A stretch of DNA of 64,000 bases from Fidelibacterota bacterium (lineage in GTDB: Bacteria > Fidelibacterota > Marinisomatia > Marinisomatales > Marinisomataceae). The notes beneath the pieces are model-generated. The model worked only from the letters and a program-made list of their open reading frames with translations. It was not told the DNA's origin and did not search any database. The stretch lies in NCBI GenBank assembly GCA_016777965.1, contig JADHQL010000001.1, positions 1-64,000 on the forward strand, in the 5' to 3' direction. Position numbers and translations under genes: made by a program. This document shows, one piece after another, positions 50,271 to 61,082 of the stretch (position 1 is the stretch's first letter; every line of letters starts with the position of its first letter).

Positions 50271-51023
50271 TTAATCAACAGTTGTACTTAATTCAGGTCT
50301 AAATCTCCAAGTTTCACTCCAAATCCAATTCCAACCTCCTCTTACTTTTGAGTCTAAATCTGGATCTTCCTCATACATTTTTTGAAGTGTTTCTTGAAAT
50401 TCTAATTGATGTGGCCCTAACATTTCTGACATTGTCATGTGAGGTGTTGAATATGAATACACTGAAACGTTTCCACCCAAAGTTTTTGTCATTGCGATCC
50501 AAGGTCTAGTGCTATCGCTTTGCTTCGCTAACTCATTAAATTTTCCAAAGACACTCTCTGTGTTAGCAGTTCCACCTTGTTGAACGCCATAATAATAAAC
50601 AGTAATAAAATTAGGAGGTCCTTGATTATTGACATTTGCTCCATCAACAGTCGGCATGTTTCTACTTAAATCAGGACGTAGTGTCCAGAACTCTGTACCA
50701 CCAACTTGCTCAATCATTGATCCCCATTTATCGTAAGGTACTGGATCATGATTTGACATAGCGTCAAAAACATCATCTACCATATCCAAAGGAGTAGGCC
50801 ATTGTGCAGCAGCTACCCTAACGTATTTACCAGCATTTGGACCGTTGACAATTGAAAATGTGTTTACTGCTCCTAGTCCAGTATGAGCTTTATTGTGTTG
50901 AATCATAGCTTTTTCAAAATCAGCTACTCTTACTCCATCTTTAGCTCCGACATAACTTTGAATATGTAATACTTGACCAAAAGCAAAGGAAATAAAGATA
51001 AGTGATAGTAATAATTTTTTCAT
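50271..51023 (-). CDS. Hypothetical secreted protein with two internal repeats
   Basis: Signal peptide; two halves ending TEFWTLRPDLS and SETWRFRPELS. Confidence 0.7.
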   Translation of the reverse strand: MKKLLLSLIFISFAFGQVLHIQSYVGAKDGVRVADFEKAMIQHNKAHTGLGAVNTFSIVNGPNAGKYVRVAAAQWPTPLDMVDDVFDAMSNHDPVPYDKWGSMIEQVGGTEFWTLRPDLSRNMPTVDGANVNNQGPPNFITVYYYGVQQGGTANTESVFGKFNELAKQSDSTRPWIAMTKTLGGNVSVYSYSTPHMTMSEMLGPHQLEFQETLQKMYEEDPDLDSKVRGGWNWIWSETWRFRPELSTTVD

Positions 51024-51059
51024 AATTACCTCATATTTGTTAATAATATATAATGTTAA

Positions 51060-51251
51060 TTATTTTTTATCAAAGATGTAATAGTTAACTAAAGATTTAA
51101 CTTGTTTCAAGGCTGCATGCGGAGCACCCCCGTCTTGTGCAATTCCTAAAATAACGACATATGGCTGCTCTTTTACATTAGTAAAACTATAAAACATCGA
51201 TGAAATCGATAAAACTAATAATAACCTAACCGCCAAGTTGAAGTTCATCAT
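51060..51251 (-). pseudogene. N-terminal remnant of a PqqB-like metallo-beta-lactamase-fold exported protein
   Basis: 63-aa ORF: signal peptide then EQPYVVILGIAQDGGAPHA, the typical N-terminus of PqqB-like MBL proteins, ending abruptly; next gene begins 37 bp later. Confidence 0.5.
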
Positions 51252-53097
51252 CGGATGACGTTACAGGTATATTTGGCGAATTGTACATTGCTTCAATTTC
51301 GGCTTTATGTTTTTCAATGACCACTTTTCTCTTAATAGACATCTTTGGAGTTAATTCTCCTCTGTCAACGGTCCATTCATCTGCAATTAAAGTGAATTTT
51401 CTTACTGATTCATATCTTGAAAAGTTGGTCATCGTATCCTTAACGATGGCATCAAATAAGTCATATGCAAGTTCATGCGAACATAAAGCGTTATAATCTA
51501 AGCCTGATAATCCTTTTTCTTTCGCCCACGATAAAAGATTTTCTTTATTTGGAACTATTAATGCTGAAATGAAATTTCTATCATCTCCAACAACATTACA
51601 TTGTTCTATATATTTATTTGAGGTAAGCGAAACCTCCATTGGTTGAGGAGCGACATTTTTTCCTCCTGAAGTTACAATCAAGCTCTTTTTTCTATCAGTG
51701 ATGCGTAATAACCCATCTTCATCAAATTCACCGATATCACCTGAGTGAAACCACCCATCAATAATTGATTCATTGGTTGCTTCTTCATTTTTGTAATATC
51801 CTTGCATTACATTATGACCTCTACAAACAATTTCTCCATCTGATTGAATTTTAACCTCAACTCCTGGTATTGCTTTTCCAACAGTTCCAAATTTAAAGAA
51901 ATCTGGACGACCTATTGTCATTACAGGACTAGTTTCTGTTAGTCCATAACCTTCAATTATAGAGATACCAATTCCACAAAAGAATGAGCCAACTTCTTTA
52001 GACAATGCAGATCCACCAGAAGAACATGATCTAACCTTGCCGCCTAATGCAGCTCTAAACTTATTGAGAACTAGCTTATCAGCTATTTTATATTTTTGAG
52101 CAAGAAAAAATGGTAAGTCTTGATTTTTTGTACGATAAGGTACAGTTTGCAAACCTACAGATATAGACCAATCAGCAAGCTTCTTTTTAATACCAGACAT
52201 TGAAGCAACTTTATCTAAAATTTTAGCATGAATTTTTTCAAAAATTCTTGGAACTGCAGTTAAAAATGTTGGTCGAACTTCTCTAATATTTTCAAAAAGA
52301 ATTTCAGGAGTAAAATTCATTTCAGCGTAGTAAATAGATATTCCTTGACTAAATATTGAATAATGTCCACCAACTCTTTCAAAACTATGACTTATTGGAA
52401 GAAATGATACAAATCGCTCTATACCATCCTTAGGTTTTAGTTCAGGATTAAGCTCCATAGCGTCTTTAATTATCGGATCTATAGAAAGTAAATTATTACA
52501 AATATTTGCATGGCTAAGCATAACACCTTTAGGATGACCTGTTGTTCCGCTTGTATAAATAAGAGTTAATAAATCATTTTCCTGAACAGTTGCAGAAAGT
52601 GAACGAATATCATGTACTTGATTTTTCATATTAAATACATCACCAAAATTGATAACATTCTCTTTGTTGCCACTATATTCGTCATCCATAATAATAATGG
52701 TATTTAAATTTGAATTAGCATCATCTATCAAGGAATAGACTTTATCTAATTGGACCTCATCTTGTACAATTGCTATTTTACTTTCTGAATGTTCAACAAC
52801 ATATTGAGATTGCGTTGGAATAAGCGTTGGGTAAACTGGAACAGATACAGCTCTAATATGAGCAATTGCGTAGTCAGATATTGCCCATTTACGAGAATTT
52901 GCACCAATGATAGCAACTTTATCATTATCATTGATTCCTAAATTTTTTAATCCATTTGCAAAATCCTCAACCATCACTTGAAGATCAGCTAACTCTACTC
53001 CTTCCCAACCATTTTCAGTTTTTGTATAGAAAGTTTTTAAGGTTGGTCTTTCGCTTACTAAATGTTGAAACATTTGTGGTACTGTTTTAAATGACAC
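51226..53097 (-). CDS. Long-chain acyl-CoA synthetase (AMP-dependent ligase)
   Basis: TLIYTSGTTGHPKGVMLSHANI, EGYGLTETSPVMT, GWFHSGDIGEFDEDGLLRITDRKKSLIVTSGGKN. Confidence 0.93.
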   Translation of the reverse strand: MSFKTVPQMFQHLVSERPTLKTFYTKTENGWEGVELADLQVMVEDFANGLKNLGINDNDKVAIIGANSRKWAISDYAIAHIRAVSVPVYPTLIPTQSQYVVEHSESKIAIVQDEVQLDKVYSLIDDANSNLNTIIIMDDEYSGNKENVINFGDVFNMKNQVHDIRSLSATVQENDLLTLIYTSGTTGHPKGVMLSHANICNNLLSIDPIIKDAMELNPELKPKDGIERFVSFLPISHSFERVGGHYSIFSQGISIYYAEMNFTPEILFENIREVRPTFLTAVPRIFEKIHAKILDKVASMSGIKKKLADWSISVGLQTVPYRTKNQDLPFFLAQKYKIADKLVLNKFRAALGGKVRSCSSGGSALSKEVGSFFCGIGISIIEGYGLTETSPVMTIGRPDFFKFGTVGKAIPGVEVKIQSDGEIVCRGHNVMQGYYKNEEATNESIIDGWFHSGDIGEFDEDGLLRITDRKKSLIVTSGGKNVAPQPMEVSLTSNKYIEQCNVVGDDRNFISALIVPNKENLLSWAKEKGLSGLDYNALCSHELAYDLFDAIVKDTMTNFSRYESVRKFTLIADEWTVDRGELTPKMSIKRKVVIEKHKAEIEAMYNSPNIPVTSSDDELQLGG

Positions 53098-53164
53098 AAT
53101 TTACTCCTTTTAATATTGGTTATTGACAAACTACATACTTTATCTGAAATTTGTCAACATCTTT

Positions 53165-53248
53165 GCCGGGGTGGCGGAATTGGTAGACGCGCTGGTCTCA
53201 AACACCAGTGAGGGCAATCTCATGTCGGTTCGAGCCCGACCCTCGGTA
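53165..53248 (+). tRNA. tRNA-Leu (anticodon CAA)
   Basis: GCCGGGG...CCTCGGT acceptor stem, GTCGG-TTCGAGC-CCGAC T arm, CTGGT-CTCAAAC-ACCAG anticodon arm, long variable arm; CCA not encoded. Confidence 0.95.
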
Positions 53249-53250
53249 CA

Positions 53251-53280
53251 AAAAAAAGGGCTTAAAAAAGCCCTTTTTTT
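53251..53280 (+). terminator. Intrinsic terminator after tRNA-Leu
   Basis: AAAAAAAGGGCTT-aaaa-AAGCCCTTTTTTT. Confidence 0.9.
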
Positions 53281-53294
53281 TAAACTAATTAAAC

Positions 53295-53774
53295 TTAATT
53301 CTCTTCTTCTGGGGGAAAGACTTCATCGTTAAGTGTTTTTAACTGCTTCTTGATATCTGATAAGTCTCTTCTAGTTCTACGCTTTTCTGAATCAAAGTTA
53401 TCTTCTAACCCTTCAAGATCACGTTGAACATTTTGAATTCTTTTTGTTAAATCTCTATCAACTCGTTTAATCTCGTACGCTAGGTCATCAATTAAATTTC
53501 CTAGAGAGTCGGCCTTAGCATAAATTAATTTTGTATTTGCTAAAATCATATCTTGACCTCTTTTAATCTCTTTACCCTGGCCAATGTTTTCTAACTGAAC
53601 AGCTTTAACTCTTTGTTTAAATTCTTTATTAACCATATCTACATGTTCTGCTTGCTCACCTCTTAATTGAGCCATTTCATCCATAGCTGATCCATATTGC
53701 ATTAATGAAAAACCAACTGCTAAAGTTAGAGCAAGAACAACAACACTTAAAATCTTTTCAGTACTAGATAACAT
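53295..53774 (-). CDS. Hypothetical membrane-anchored coiled-coil protein
   Basis: N-terminal TM then charged heptad-like sequence; acidic C-terminus. Confidence 0.65.
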   Translation of the reverse strand: MLSSTEKILSVVVLALTLAVGFSLMQYGSAMDEMAQLRGEQAEHVDMVNKEFKQRVKAVQLENIGQGKEIKRGQDMILANTKLIYAKADSLGNLIDDLAYEIKRVDRDLTKRIQNVQRDLEGLEDNFDSEKRRTRRDLSDIKKQLKTLNDEVFPPEEEN

Positions 53775-53844
53775 AATAAATACCTCACTTTTTTTTTAGT
53801 CCACAGAAACTAATGAATGAAAATTCAATATGAAAACATTTTTT

Positions 53845-54819
53845 TTATTTAGGAATATTTCCAATTCTGGAAAGTCTAGGTAAATAATTTTCTAAGTCTA
53901 ATGAAAACCAAGTAATAACTGGTTGTCCAAGAATATGACTCTTGGGAACAAAACCCCAAAATCTTGAATCTTCACTATTATCCCTATTATCTCCCATCGT
54001 CCAATAATAATCTTGTTTTAAAGAATATGTATCAATCTCGCTGATATCTTTATCATTTATTTTTAAATATTTTAAATATTCTTTTTTCATTACTGACATC
54101 CATGGATTAATTAATGAAGCATTAGGTTGCGGAACATAATTATCAAATACTTTCCTATCACCCGTTCTTCTATATAGGTCATACGGATCTTCGTTGGTAA
54201 AGGTTAGCTTTTGATCGTTAAATACCAATTCAACTTTATTTCCTTCAAATAATAGTAAAGGGATAATTAGCTCCCAATTCATATCTTCGTTAATTTTATA
54301 TGAATCACCTTTTTTAGGAATTCTAAGATCTTTCATATTATCTTTATTTCCAAGATTCATAAATATACTGTCATCAATATAGGATTCGGATGATGGTTCT
54401 TGCGATAAAAATTGACCACCTTCAGGCAATAGATACTCTATATCATTAACAAATACTTTTCGATTTTCAATTCTAACATTATCACCAGGTAAACCGATAC
54501 ATCTTTTTACATATTTATATACATTATCTCGGGGATATTCGAAAACTACTACATCTCCTCTTTCTACATCTTTGAATGCAGGAAATCTATAATCTGGAAG
54601 AAATGTAGGAATACTTACAGCTGTAAATGGAACCCAAATTTTTTGAGGAACTTTCATACCATAGATATATCTACTTCCAACAAGCATGTCTCCTCTTAAT
54701 ATATTCTTTTCCATACTTCCTGTTGGTACAATATAAAGCTCTACAACTGTTTCTTTTAGGAAAAGGATGGCCAAAATTAAAACAGAAAGTGATTTTATTT
54801 CTTTAATGAAGTTTTGCAT
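53845..54819 (-). CDS. lepB: Signal peptidase I
   Basis: VPTGSMEKNILRGDMLVGSRYIYG, YVKRCIGLPGDNV, WTMGDNRDNSEDSRFWGFVP. Confidence 0.95.
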   Translation of the reverse strand: MQNFIKEIKSLSVLILAILFLKETVVELYIVPTGSMEKNILRGDMLVGSRYIYGMKVPQKIWVPFTAVSIPTFLPDYRFPAFKDVERGDVVVFEYPRDNVYKYVKRCIGLPGDNVRIENRKVFVNDIEYLLPEGGQFLSQEPSSESYIDDSIFMNLGNKDNMKDLRIPKKGDSYKINEDMNWELIIPLLLFEGNKVELVFNDQKLTFTNEDPYDLYRRTGDRKVFDNYVPQPNASLINPWMSVMKKEYLKYLKINDKDISEIDTYSLKQDYYWTMGDNRDNSEDSRFWGFVPKSHILGQPVITWFSLDLENYLPRLSRIGNIPK

Positions 54820-55370
54820 TATTTAATATTGGATGATATCGGCTTAAAGGTTATTCTGTGTATTGGTGTATATGAGTATTTGTCCAATGCTTCCAAGTGT
54901 TTTTTTGTTCCATATCCGCTATTTGAAATAAAATCATAGTCTGGATAAATATAATGAAATGATCGCATTATTTCATCTCTTGTTACTTTTGCTATAATTG
55001 AAGCAGCCATAATTTGCTGATATTTTTGATCGCCTTTTATAATACCTTCATTTTCAATTTGAATGTCTAATGAAAATCCATCAACTAAAACTTTATCTGG
55101 CCTTACTTTTAATGAGCTTATTGCATCTTTCATAGCATCTTCAGATGCTACTTTAATATTGTGCTTGTCAATATAATCATTCCATTTAACTCCAACTGCA
55201 ATTGAACTAGCATTTTCTAAAATCTCGCTATATAAAACTTCTCTTTTCTTTTTTGACAATTTCTTTGAATCGTTAAGAGAATCAATAGAATTATTTAGAA
55301 TTACTGCTGCAGCTACCACTGGACCAGCTAAACAGCCTCTACCCACTTCATCAACGCCCGCAATAATCAT
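54819..55370 (-). CDS. rnhB: Ribonuclease HII
   Basis: IIAGVDEVGRGCLAGPVVAAAVIL, DSKKLSKKKRE, AASIIAKVTRDEIM. Confidence 0.96.
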   Translation of the reverse strand: MIIAGVDEVGRGCLAGPVVAAAVILNNSIDSLNDSKKLSKKKREVLYSEILENASSIAVGVKWNDYIDKHNIKVASEDAMKDAISSLKVRPDKVLVDGFSLDIQIENEGIIKGDQKYQQIMAASIIAKVTRDEIMRSFHYIYPDYDFISNSGYGTKKHLEALDKYSYTPIHRITFKPISSNIK

Positions 55371-55429
55371 TTTTTAAATTAATAATAAAAAATCAATGTA
55401 CATCTTTTAAAAAAATAATTAATATTTAT

Positions 55430-57013
55430 GTGTCCATGTCAAAAACTCTATATACGCTTCTAGTTTTTTCAATTATAGGAATTTTACTATTGATTCCAGG
55501 ATATGGAGTTCACTTTTTTGAACAAATTTGGAGTTTTCCAGGAAATCTTTTTTCAGATGATTTCAAACAAGCATTTCCCTTAGCTACCATACCCCTAATG
55601 GTTATTTCTTTATTGGGAACTGGTATGTACATGACTTTTAAACTAGGATTTCCACAATTAACTCGCATTTTACACGGTATTAAAGTTACCAGAGGTGACT
55701 ACGATAGCACGGAAGACGAAGGAGATTTAAACCATTTTAAAGCACTTTCAACTGCTTTAGCAGCTACTGTGGGTATTGGAAATATTGCTGGAGTAGCTAT
55801 TGCAATTCAAATTGGTGGTCCCGGCGCATTATTTTGGATGTGGATTACAGCTTTTTTTGGAACTGCTTTAAAGTATGCTGAATGTGCTCTCGCTGTTGAA
55901 TACAGAGAAACAGACTCTCAAGGAAATACTGCAGGAGGACCAATGTATACTATAGAAAACGGTTTAGGTCTTAATTGGAGATGGCTAGCAGTAGTATTTG
56001 CATGTTTTACAATCATTTGCTCCTTCTTTACAGGAAATGCTATTCAATCAAACACCCTAACACAGCAGCTATACAGTCAATTAGCTTCTATTTTTGGAAC
56101 TGATAATTTTTTGATGTCTACAAAAGAAGTTGCTTTATTAGGTGACGTTTCAAGTATATCTATAATGCATGTGGCAATAGGTTTAATTTGTGCTGCAATT
56201 GTGGGGTCAGTTATTTTAGGCGGTATTAAAAGAATAGGTGATGTTACAAGTTTTCTTGTACCTATAATGGCTGCTATTTATGTTTTTTGTGCATTATTTA
56301 TAGTGATTACAAACTTCGATCAAGTTGGTAATTCTTTTAATACCATTTTTACAATGGCTTTTAATCCACCATCCTTATTAGTTCCTGCTACAGGCGTTGC
56401 TTCAGGAGCATTTATAGCATTTTTAAATACAATGTTAATGGGTGTTAAAAGAGGTTTATTTTCAAGTGAATCAGGTCAAGGTTCAGCTGCTATTGCTCAT
56501 TCAACAGCAAAAACACCGTATTCCACCAGAGAAGGTGTTGTTGCTTTATTAGAGCCATATATTGATACTATCATAATTTGCACCTTAACTGGTTTAGTAA
56601 TTATGGTTACTGGTTCATGGAAATTGACTGAGTTTTATTCCCTAAGAATTGATTCATCAATTGTTGAATTAAAAGAAGGTGTATTACTTACAAGTTATGC
56701 TTTTTCACAAGGAATTCCTTTTGGTAGTGAAATGGTTACCATTGCTGTAGTTCTCTTTGCTCTTTCAACTGCCATCAGTTGGTCATTTTACGGAGATAGA
56801 GCCACTGAGTACTTGTTTGGATCTAGTTATATTTCATATTATAGATATATTTATGTTATAATGGTTTTTCTTGGCTCAATGTTAACTTTAAATCAAGTTT
56901 GGAATCTTGGTGATGCTGCCCTTGCTTTTATGACTTTTCCTAACCTTATTGCGATTATTCTTTTAAGTACGAAATTAAAAGATATTTCCTCTAAATACTT
57001 TGAAAAGTACTAA
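55430..57013 (+). CDS. Sodium:alanine symporter (AGCS) family protein
   Basis: FKALSTALAATVGIGNIAGVAIAIQIGGPGALFWMW; SSESGQGSAAIAHSTAKT. Confidence 0.93.
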   Translation: MSMSKTLYTLLVFSIIGILLLIPGYGVHFFEQIWSFPGNLFSDDFKQAFPLATIPLMVISLLGTGMYMTFKLGFPQLTRILHGIKVTRGDYDSTEDEGDLNHFKALSTALAATVGIGNIAGVAIAIQIGGPGALFWMWITAFFGTALKYAECALAVEYRETDSQGNTAGGPMYTIENGLGLNWRWLAVVFACFTIICSFFTGNAIQSNTLTQQLYSQLASIFGTDNFLMSTKEVALLGDVSSISIMHVAIGLICAAIVGSVILGGIKRIGDVTSFLVPIMAAIYVFCALFIVITNFDQVGNSFNTIFTMAFNPPSLLVPATGVASGAFIAFLNTMLMGVKRGLFSSESGQGSAAIAHSTAKTPYSTREGVVALLEPYIDTIIICTLTGLVIMVTGSWKLTEFYSLRIDSSIVELKEGVLLTSYAFSQGIPFGSEMVTIAVVLFALSTAISWSFYGDRATEYLFGSSYISYYRYIYVIMVFLGSMLTLNQVWNLGDAALAFMTFPNLIAIILLSTKLKDISSKYFEKY

Positions 57014-57782
57014 TCACATTCTTGATACTGCATTAGAAATTTCAGATCAAGCTGCTGAACTGATTCGTTTATCTTCTCAAAAAATTAAATCTTATAAGTC
57101 CAAAGGTGAAATTTCAAATCTTGTAACTCAAACTGATGTTGAAGCTGATAAACTAATCACCAAAAAAGTTAAAGAATCCTTTCCTGAACATAATATTGTC
57201 TCAGAAGAATTAGGATCAAATAAATTGAGTTCAGATTATACATGGTACATTGACCCAATTGATGGTACCAATAATTTTGTACATAATTATCCTTCTTTTG
57301 CTGTTTCTATAGGCGTTTTCTTTAAAAACAAACCGCTGGTTGGGGTTGTTTATGATATCCCTAACAACGAAAAGTTTTTTGCCTCTAAAGATGGTGGTTC
57401 TTTTAGCAATGATTCTCCAATCTCTGTTTCAAATAGAGAACATTTTAATGAAGGGTTATATGTTACTGGTTTTATACCATACGATGAAAATTATATTGAT
57501 AAAAATTTGCAAGTTATAAAGAATATAAATCTTAATTCACATGGTGTTAGAAGATTGGGGGCAGCTTCCTTAGATATGTGTCATGTAGCAAAAGGTATTG
57601 TTGAAGGATTTTGGGAATATAATTTACAACCTTGGGATACAGCAGCCGGCAATATCATCATTTCGGAGGCAGGTGGATTTGTTTCAAATGAAAACGGAAA
57701 TCAATATAATTTTGATAAATGTATTGTTGCTTCTAATAAAAAAGTGCACAAAGAATTTTTAAAAATTATTAAAGAATCTTAA
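57000..57782 (+). CDS. suhB: Inositol monophosphatase family protein
   Basis: [54 protein letters not shown] start overlapping the upstream stop. Confidence 0.9.
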   Translation: MKSTNHILDTALEISDQAAELIRLSSQKIKSYKSKGEISNLVTQTDVEADKLITKKVKESFPEHNIVSEELGSNKLSSDYTWYIDPIDGTNNFVHNYPSFAVSIGVFFKNKPLVGVVYDIPNNEKFFASKDGGSFSNDSPISVSNREHFNEGLYVTGFIPYDENYIDKNLQVIKNINLNSHGVRRLGAASLDMCHVAKGIVEGFWEYNLQPWDTAAGNIIISEAGGFVSNENGNQYNFDKCIVASNKKVHKEFLKIIKES

Positions 57783-58768
57783 TTCAGCTCTAAATAATCT
57801 TTAACATCAGATAATACGCTCTCCATAAGCTTATCATCAGTTTCTAGTAGAATTTTAACTTTTTCACGGCCTTGAGCAATCTTATCACCTTTGTATGAGA
57901 ACCAAGAGCCCATTTTTTCAACTACGCCCCCCTGTAAAGCTAAATCCAGTAAATCTCCAGCATATGAGATTCCTTTACCATACATGATATCAAACTCAGT
58001 CATTTTAAAAGGTGAAGCTACTTTATTTTTTACCACTTTCACTCTGGTTCTATTTCCAGTCATGTCAGTTCCTTCTTTAATAGCAGCTATTCTTCTAATA
58101 TCCAATCTTACTGATGAATAAAATTTTAACGCTCTACCACCAGGAGTTGTTTCTGGGCTACCGAACATTACACCAATTTTTTCTCTGATTTGATTAATAA
58201 AAACTACACATGTTCTAGATTTGTTAATTGGACCAGAAAGCTTTCTTAAAGCTTGTGACATCAATCTTGCCTGTAAGCCAACTGTAACATCACCAATCTG
58301 TCCGTCAAGCTCAGCTTTAGGTACTAATGCTGCAACAGAGTCAATAACAATTACATCCAAAGCAGCTGTTTCTAGCAACTTTTGAAGAATATCAAGTGCT
58401 TGCTCTCCAGAATCTGGTTGTGAAACCAATAAGTCGTCTGCGTTACATCCAAGATTTTTGGCATATTCTGGATCTAATGCATTTTCAGCGTCAATAAATG
58501 CTGCTTTTCCGCCATTTTTTTGACACTCAGCAACAATATGCAAAGCTAAAGTGGTTTTTCCTGATGATTCAGGTCCAAATACTTCAACAATTCTTCCTTT
58601 TGGTACACCTCCAACTCCTAAAGCCACATCCAGTGAAAGACATCCAGTTGAAATAGCTTCTACATCAAGACTGGCAGTTCCACCCAATCTCATTATGGAT
58701 CCATCTCCATACTCTTTATTAATATCTAATTGAACTGCTTCTAACACTTTATCTACATTTTTTGCCAT
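57779..58768 (-). CDS. recA: Recombinase RecA
   Basis: [58 protein letters not shown]. Confidence 0.98.
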   Translation of the reverse strand: MAKNVDKVLEAVQLDINKEYGDGSIMRLGGTASLDVEAISTGCLSLDVALGVGGVPKGRIVEVFGPESSGKTTLALHIVAECQKNGGKAAFIDAENALDPEYAKNLGCNADDLLVSQPDSGEQALDILQKLLETAALDVIVIDSVAALVPKAELDGQIGDVTVGLQARLMSQALRKLSGPINKSRTCVVFINQIREKIGVMFGSPETTPGGRALKFYSSVRLDIRRIAAIKEGTDMTGNRTRVKVVKNKVASPFKMTEFDIMYGKGISYAGDLLDLALQGGVVEKMGSWFSYKGDKIAQGREKVKILLETDDKLMESVLSDVKDYLELN

Positions 58769-58787
58769 TACAACTTTCCTTTAATAT

Positions 58788-60080
58788 TTATGAATTTCTT
58801 AAAATTTTTCGTATTTCATTAAGACACAAGGTAACAGTTAATTCACGATTTGTGATTCTGTCAGGTGTTAAATTATACCTCTTAATATATAAATTATTTT
58901 TATAAAATATTCCAACAAATACTAATCCAACTGGTTTTTTTTCTGTTCCGCCATCTGGACCAGCTATTCCAGTTATCCCGATTCCTATATCTGTATTATT
59001 TTTTTGAGCAATATTTTTTGCTAAAGACTCAGCAACCTCCTCACTTACCGCGCCATACCTTTCAATTAAATCCTTATCTATACCAATGTCGTTAATTTTT
59101 AACTCATTACTATAACAGACACTTCCACCTTTAAAATATTGAGAGCTTCCAGGAACATCTGTTAATCTTGATGCTAGTAAACCTGAAGTGCATGATTCTG
59201 CGGTACTTACTGTGAGATTATTTTGAATAAGCAGATCAGCTATTACTTGTTCTAACTTATCGTTATCATAACCATATACATATTTTTTTATTCTTGGAAC
59301 TATTGCATTAACTAAATCTTCAACTAATTGACTATCTGATGATGTGAGTCGTATATCAACGCCTAACATTTTATGAGGCAAGAATGCAATATCAAATTTT
59401 TCCTTATTGGCATCAATGATATCTGTAATTTTTTCTTGAAGAATAGACTCAGGAACCCCTGTTGTTCTAATACTTTTACAAACCACTTTTTTCTTTAATG
59501 ATTTTTCAATTTCTGGCAATACATAATTTGTAAACATAGATTTCATTTCTTTGGGAACTCCTGGAAGTGCAAAAAAATTGATTCTATTTTTATCTCCTGA
59601 AATTAAACCCTTAACACTTCTTAAAACTGAATCATGTTTTTTAGTGTAATGTAACCCTCTTGCAGTACCAACTAAGTTTGGAATCATTATTCCTTTTTTA
59701 GATTTAAATGCTTGATTTTTATTAAGATTGGGCATTTTGAAGTTTAATCTTTTAAATCTTTCCGATAAAATTTGCCAGTACTCTTTATCAAAAGAGTGCG
59801 AATCATCAAAATACTCAAGAAATGCTGCCACTGTAATGTCATCTACAGTTGGTCCTAGGCCTCCTGTAACAATAATTTGGTCGCACTCCCATTCTTTGCA
59901 CTGATATTCTAATGTGTCACAAATTTTGCCAATATCATCTGGTATAGTATGATGAACATTAACTTTAATTCCTGAAGAAAGTAGTTGTTGACCTATCCAA
60001 GCAGCATTACGATCTACGGTAAAGCCACTTAATAACTCATTTCCAATTGTTATAATTCCAACTCTCATTGCATGATCCAT
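58788..60080 (-). CDS. cinA: CinA (competence/damage-inducible protein, NMN amidohydrolase domain)
   Basis: IGNELLSGFTVDRNAAWIGQQL, VTGGLGPTVDD, TAESCTSGLLASRLTDVPGSSQYFKGGSVCYSNELK. Confidence 0.95.
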   Translation of the reverse strand: MDHAMRVGIITIGNELLSGFTVDRNAAWIGQQLLSSGIKVNVHHTIPDDIGKICDTLEYQCKEWECDQIIVTGGLGPTVDDITVAAFLEYFDDSHSFDKEYWQILSERFKRLNFKMPNLNKNQAFKSKKGIMIPNLVGTARGLHYTKKHDSVLRSVKGLISGDKNRINFFALPGVPKEMKSMFTNYVLPEIEKSLKKKVVCKSIRTTGVPESILQEKITDIIDANKEKFDIAFLPHKMLGVDIRLTSSDSQLVEDLVNAIVPRIKKYVYGYDNDKLEQVIADLLIQNNLTVSTAESCTSGLLASRLTDVPGSSQYFKGGSVCYSNELKINDIGIDKDLIERYGAVSEEVAESLAKNIAQKNNTDIGIGITGIAGPDGGTEKKPVGLVFVGIFYKNNLYIKRYNLTPDRITNRELTVTLCLNEIRKILRNS

Positions 60081-60589
60081 AAGTTAACACTTAAAAAAAT
60101 TATTACAAGAATTATGGACAAAAGTGCGGCCATAATATCATCACCTATAACCTTATTGTATGCTTTTTCTTTTGGATTATTTTCAACCCATCCAACTGGA
60201 CCAATTTTAGAAATATCAAAAAATCTAAAGACTATAAATGTTAATATGAAAAGCTCACTTGTTGCGGAAAGAGTTTCTATAAGATTAAACGAAAGCTGAT
60301 CAAGAATGCTTGTGAAAATATAGACTCCAGAAATAGCAATACCCATTCCTATAACCTCATCTAAAACATATTCTTTTGGATCTTCAGATTCAACAAGAGC
60401 GGAAAGCTTTGTGTAAGCATTTGGACCGATAATTAAAGTAAAAAATGCTAGAAATGAAGCTGTTTCTGCGTTTTGTTCATATAATGCAATAAGTAAAACT
60501 ATAAGGGAAGCCCAAGTACCACCTCCGGGAATTTTTCCAATGCCAAATAAGGTGGCAAGCTGAACATTAAATCCTTTACTAAAATCCAT
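60065..60589 (-). CDS. pgpA: Phosphatidylglycerophosphatase A
   Basis: LATLFGIGKIPGGGTWASL, VLDEVIGMGIAI, DDIMAALLS; start set to MDFSKG at 60589. Confidence 0.9.
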   Translation of the reverse strand: MDFSKGFNVQLATLFGIGKIPGGGTWASLIVLLIALYEQNAETASFLAFFTLIIGPNAYTKLSALVESEDPKEYVLDEVIGMGIAISGVYIFTSILDQLSFNLIETLSATSELFILTFIVFRFFDISKIGPVGWVENNPKEKAYNKVIGDDIMAALLSIILVIIFLSVNLWIMQ

Positions 60590-61082
60590 TTTTAACAAAA
60601 TAATGAATTCCGGTTGCCGCAGCATAGATTGCATTAATATTGACAATTAAATCAACTATCAATTGTGATGGATTTACAAGCAATATTATTAGAACCATAC
60701 CGTGTTGAAATACTGTTTTTAGCTTTCCAAATTTTGATGTTTCAAGAGGTTTATTTTTCGCAATCAGATAGTTTCTATATATAGTTATAATTATATCTCT
60801 ACCTATTACAATTATGTAAGGCCAAAGCTGTATTGTATCTAAAACTAATAACGCTGATAATACTCCTATCATTAAAACTTTATCAGCTAATGGATCCATA
60901 TAGTTACCATGACCTGAAACCAAATCATATTTTCTAGCAATTTTACCATCAGCAACATCGCTAAAACTGCAATATGCAAAAATTATACCTGCATAAAGAA
61001 AATTGTCATTTACAATTAAATAAATGATTAATGGAGTAAGCAGAATTCTAGAATAAGTAAGAAAATTTAGAAAAAATTTCAA
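60579..61082 (-). CDS. pgsA: CDP-diacylglycerol-glycerol-3-phosphate 3-phosphatidyltransferase
   Basis: CDP-alcohol motif SDVADGKIARKYDLVSGHGNYMDPLADK; LTYSRILLTPLIIYL. Confidence 0.93.
   Translation of the reverse strand: MKFFLNFLTYSRILLTPLIIYLIVNDNFLYAGIIFAYCSFSDVADGKIARKYDLVSGHGNYMDPLADKVLMIGVLSALLVLDTIQLWPYIIVIGRDIIITIYRNYLIAKNKPLETSKFGKLKTVFQHGMVLIILLVNPSQLIVDLIVNINAIYAAATGIHYFVKNGF

Noticed and set aside
53123-53332. 69-aa + ORF
   Set aside because: Runs through tRNA-Leu and its terminator.
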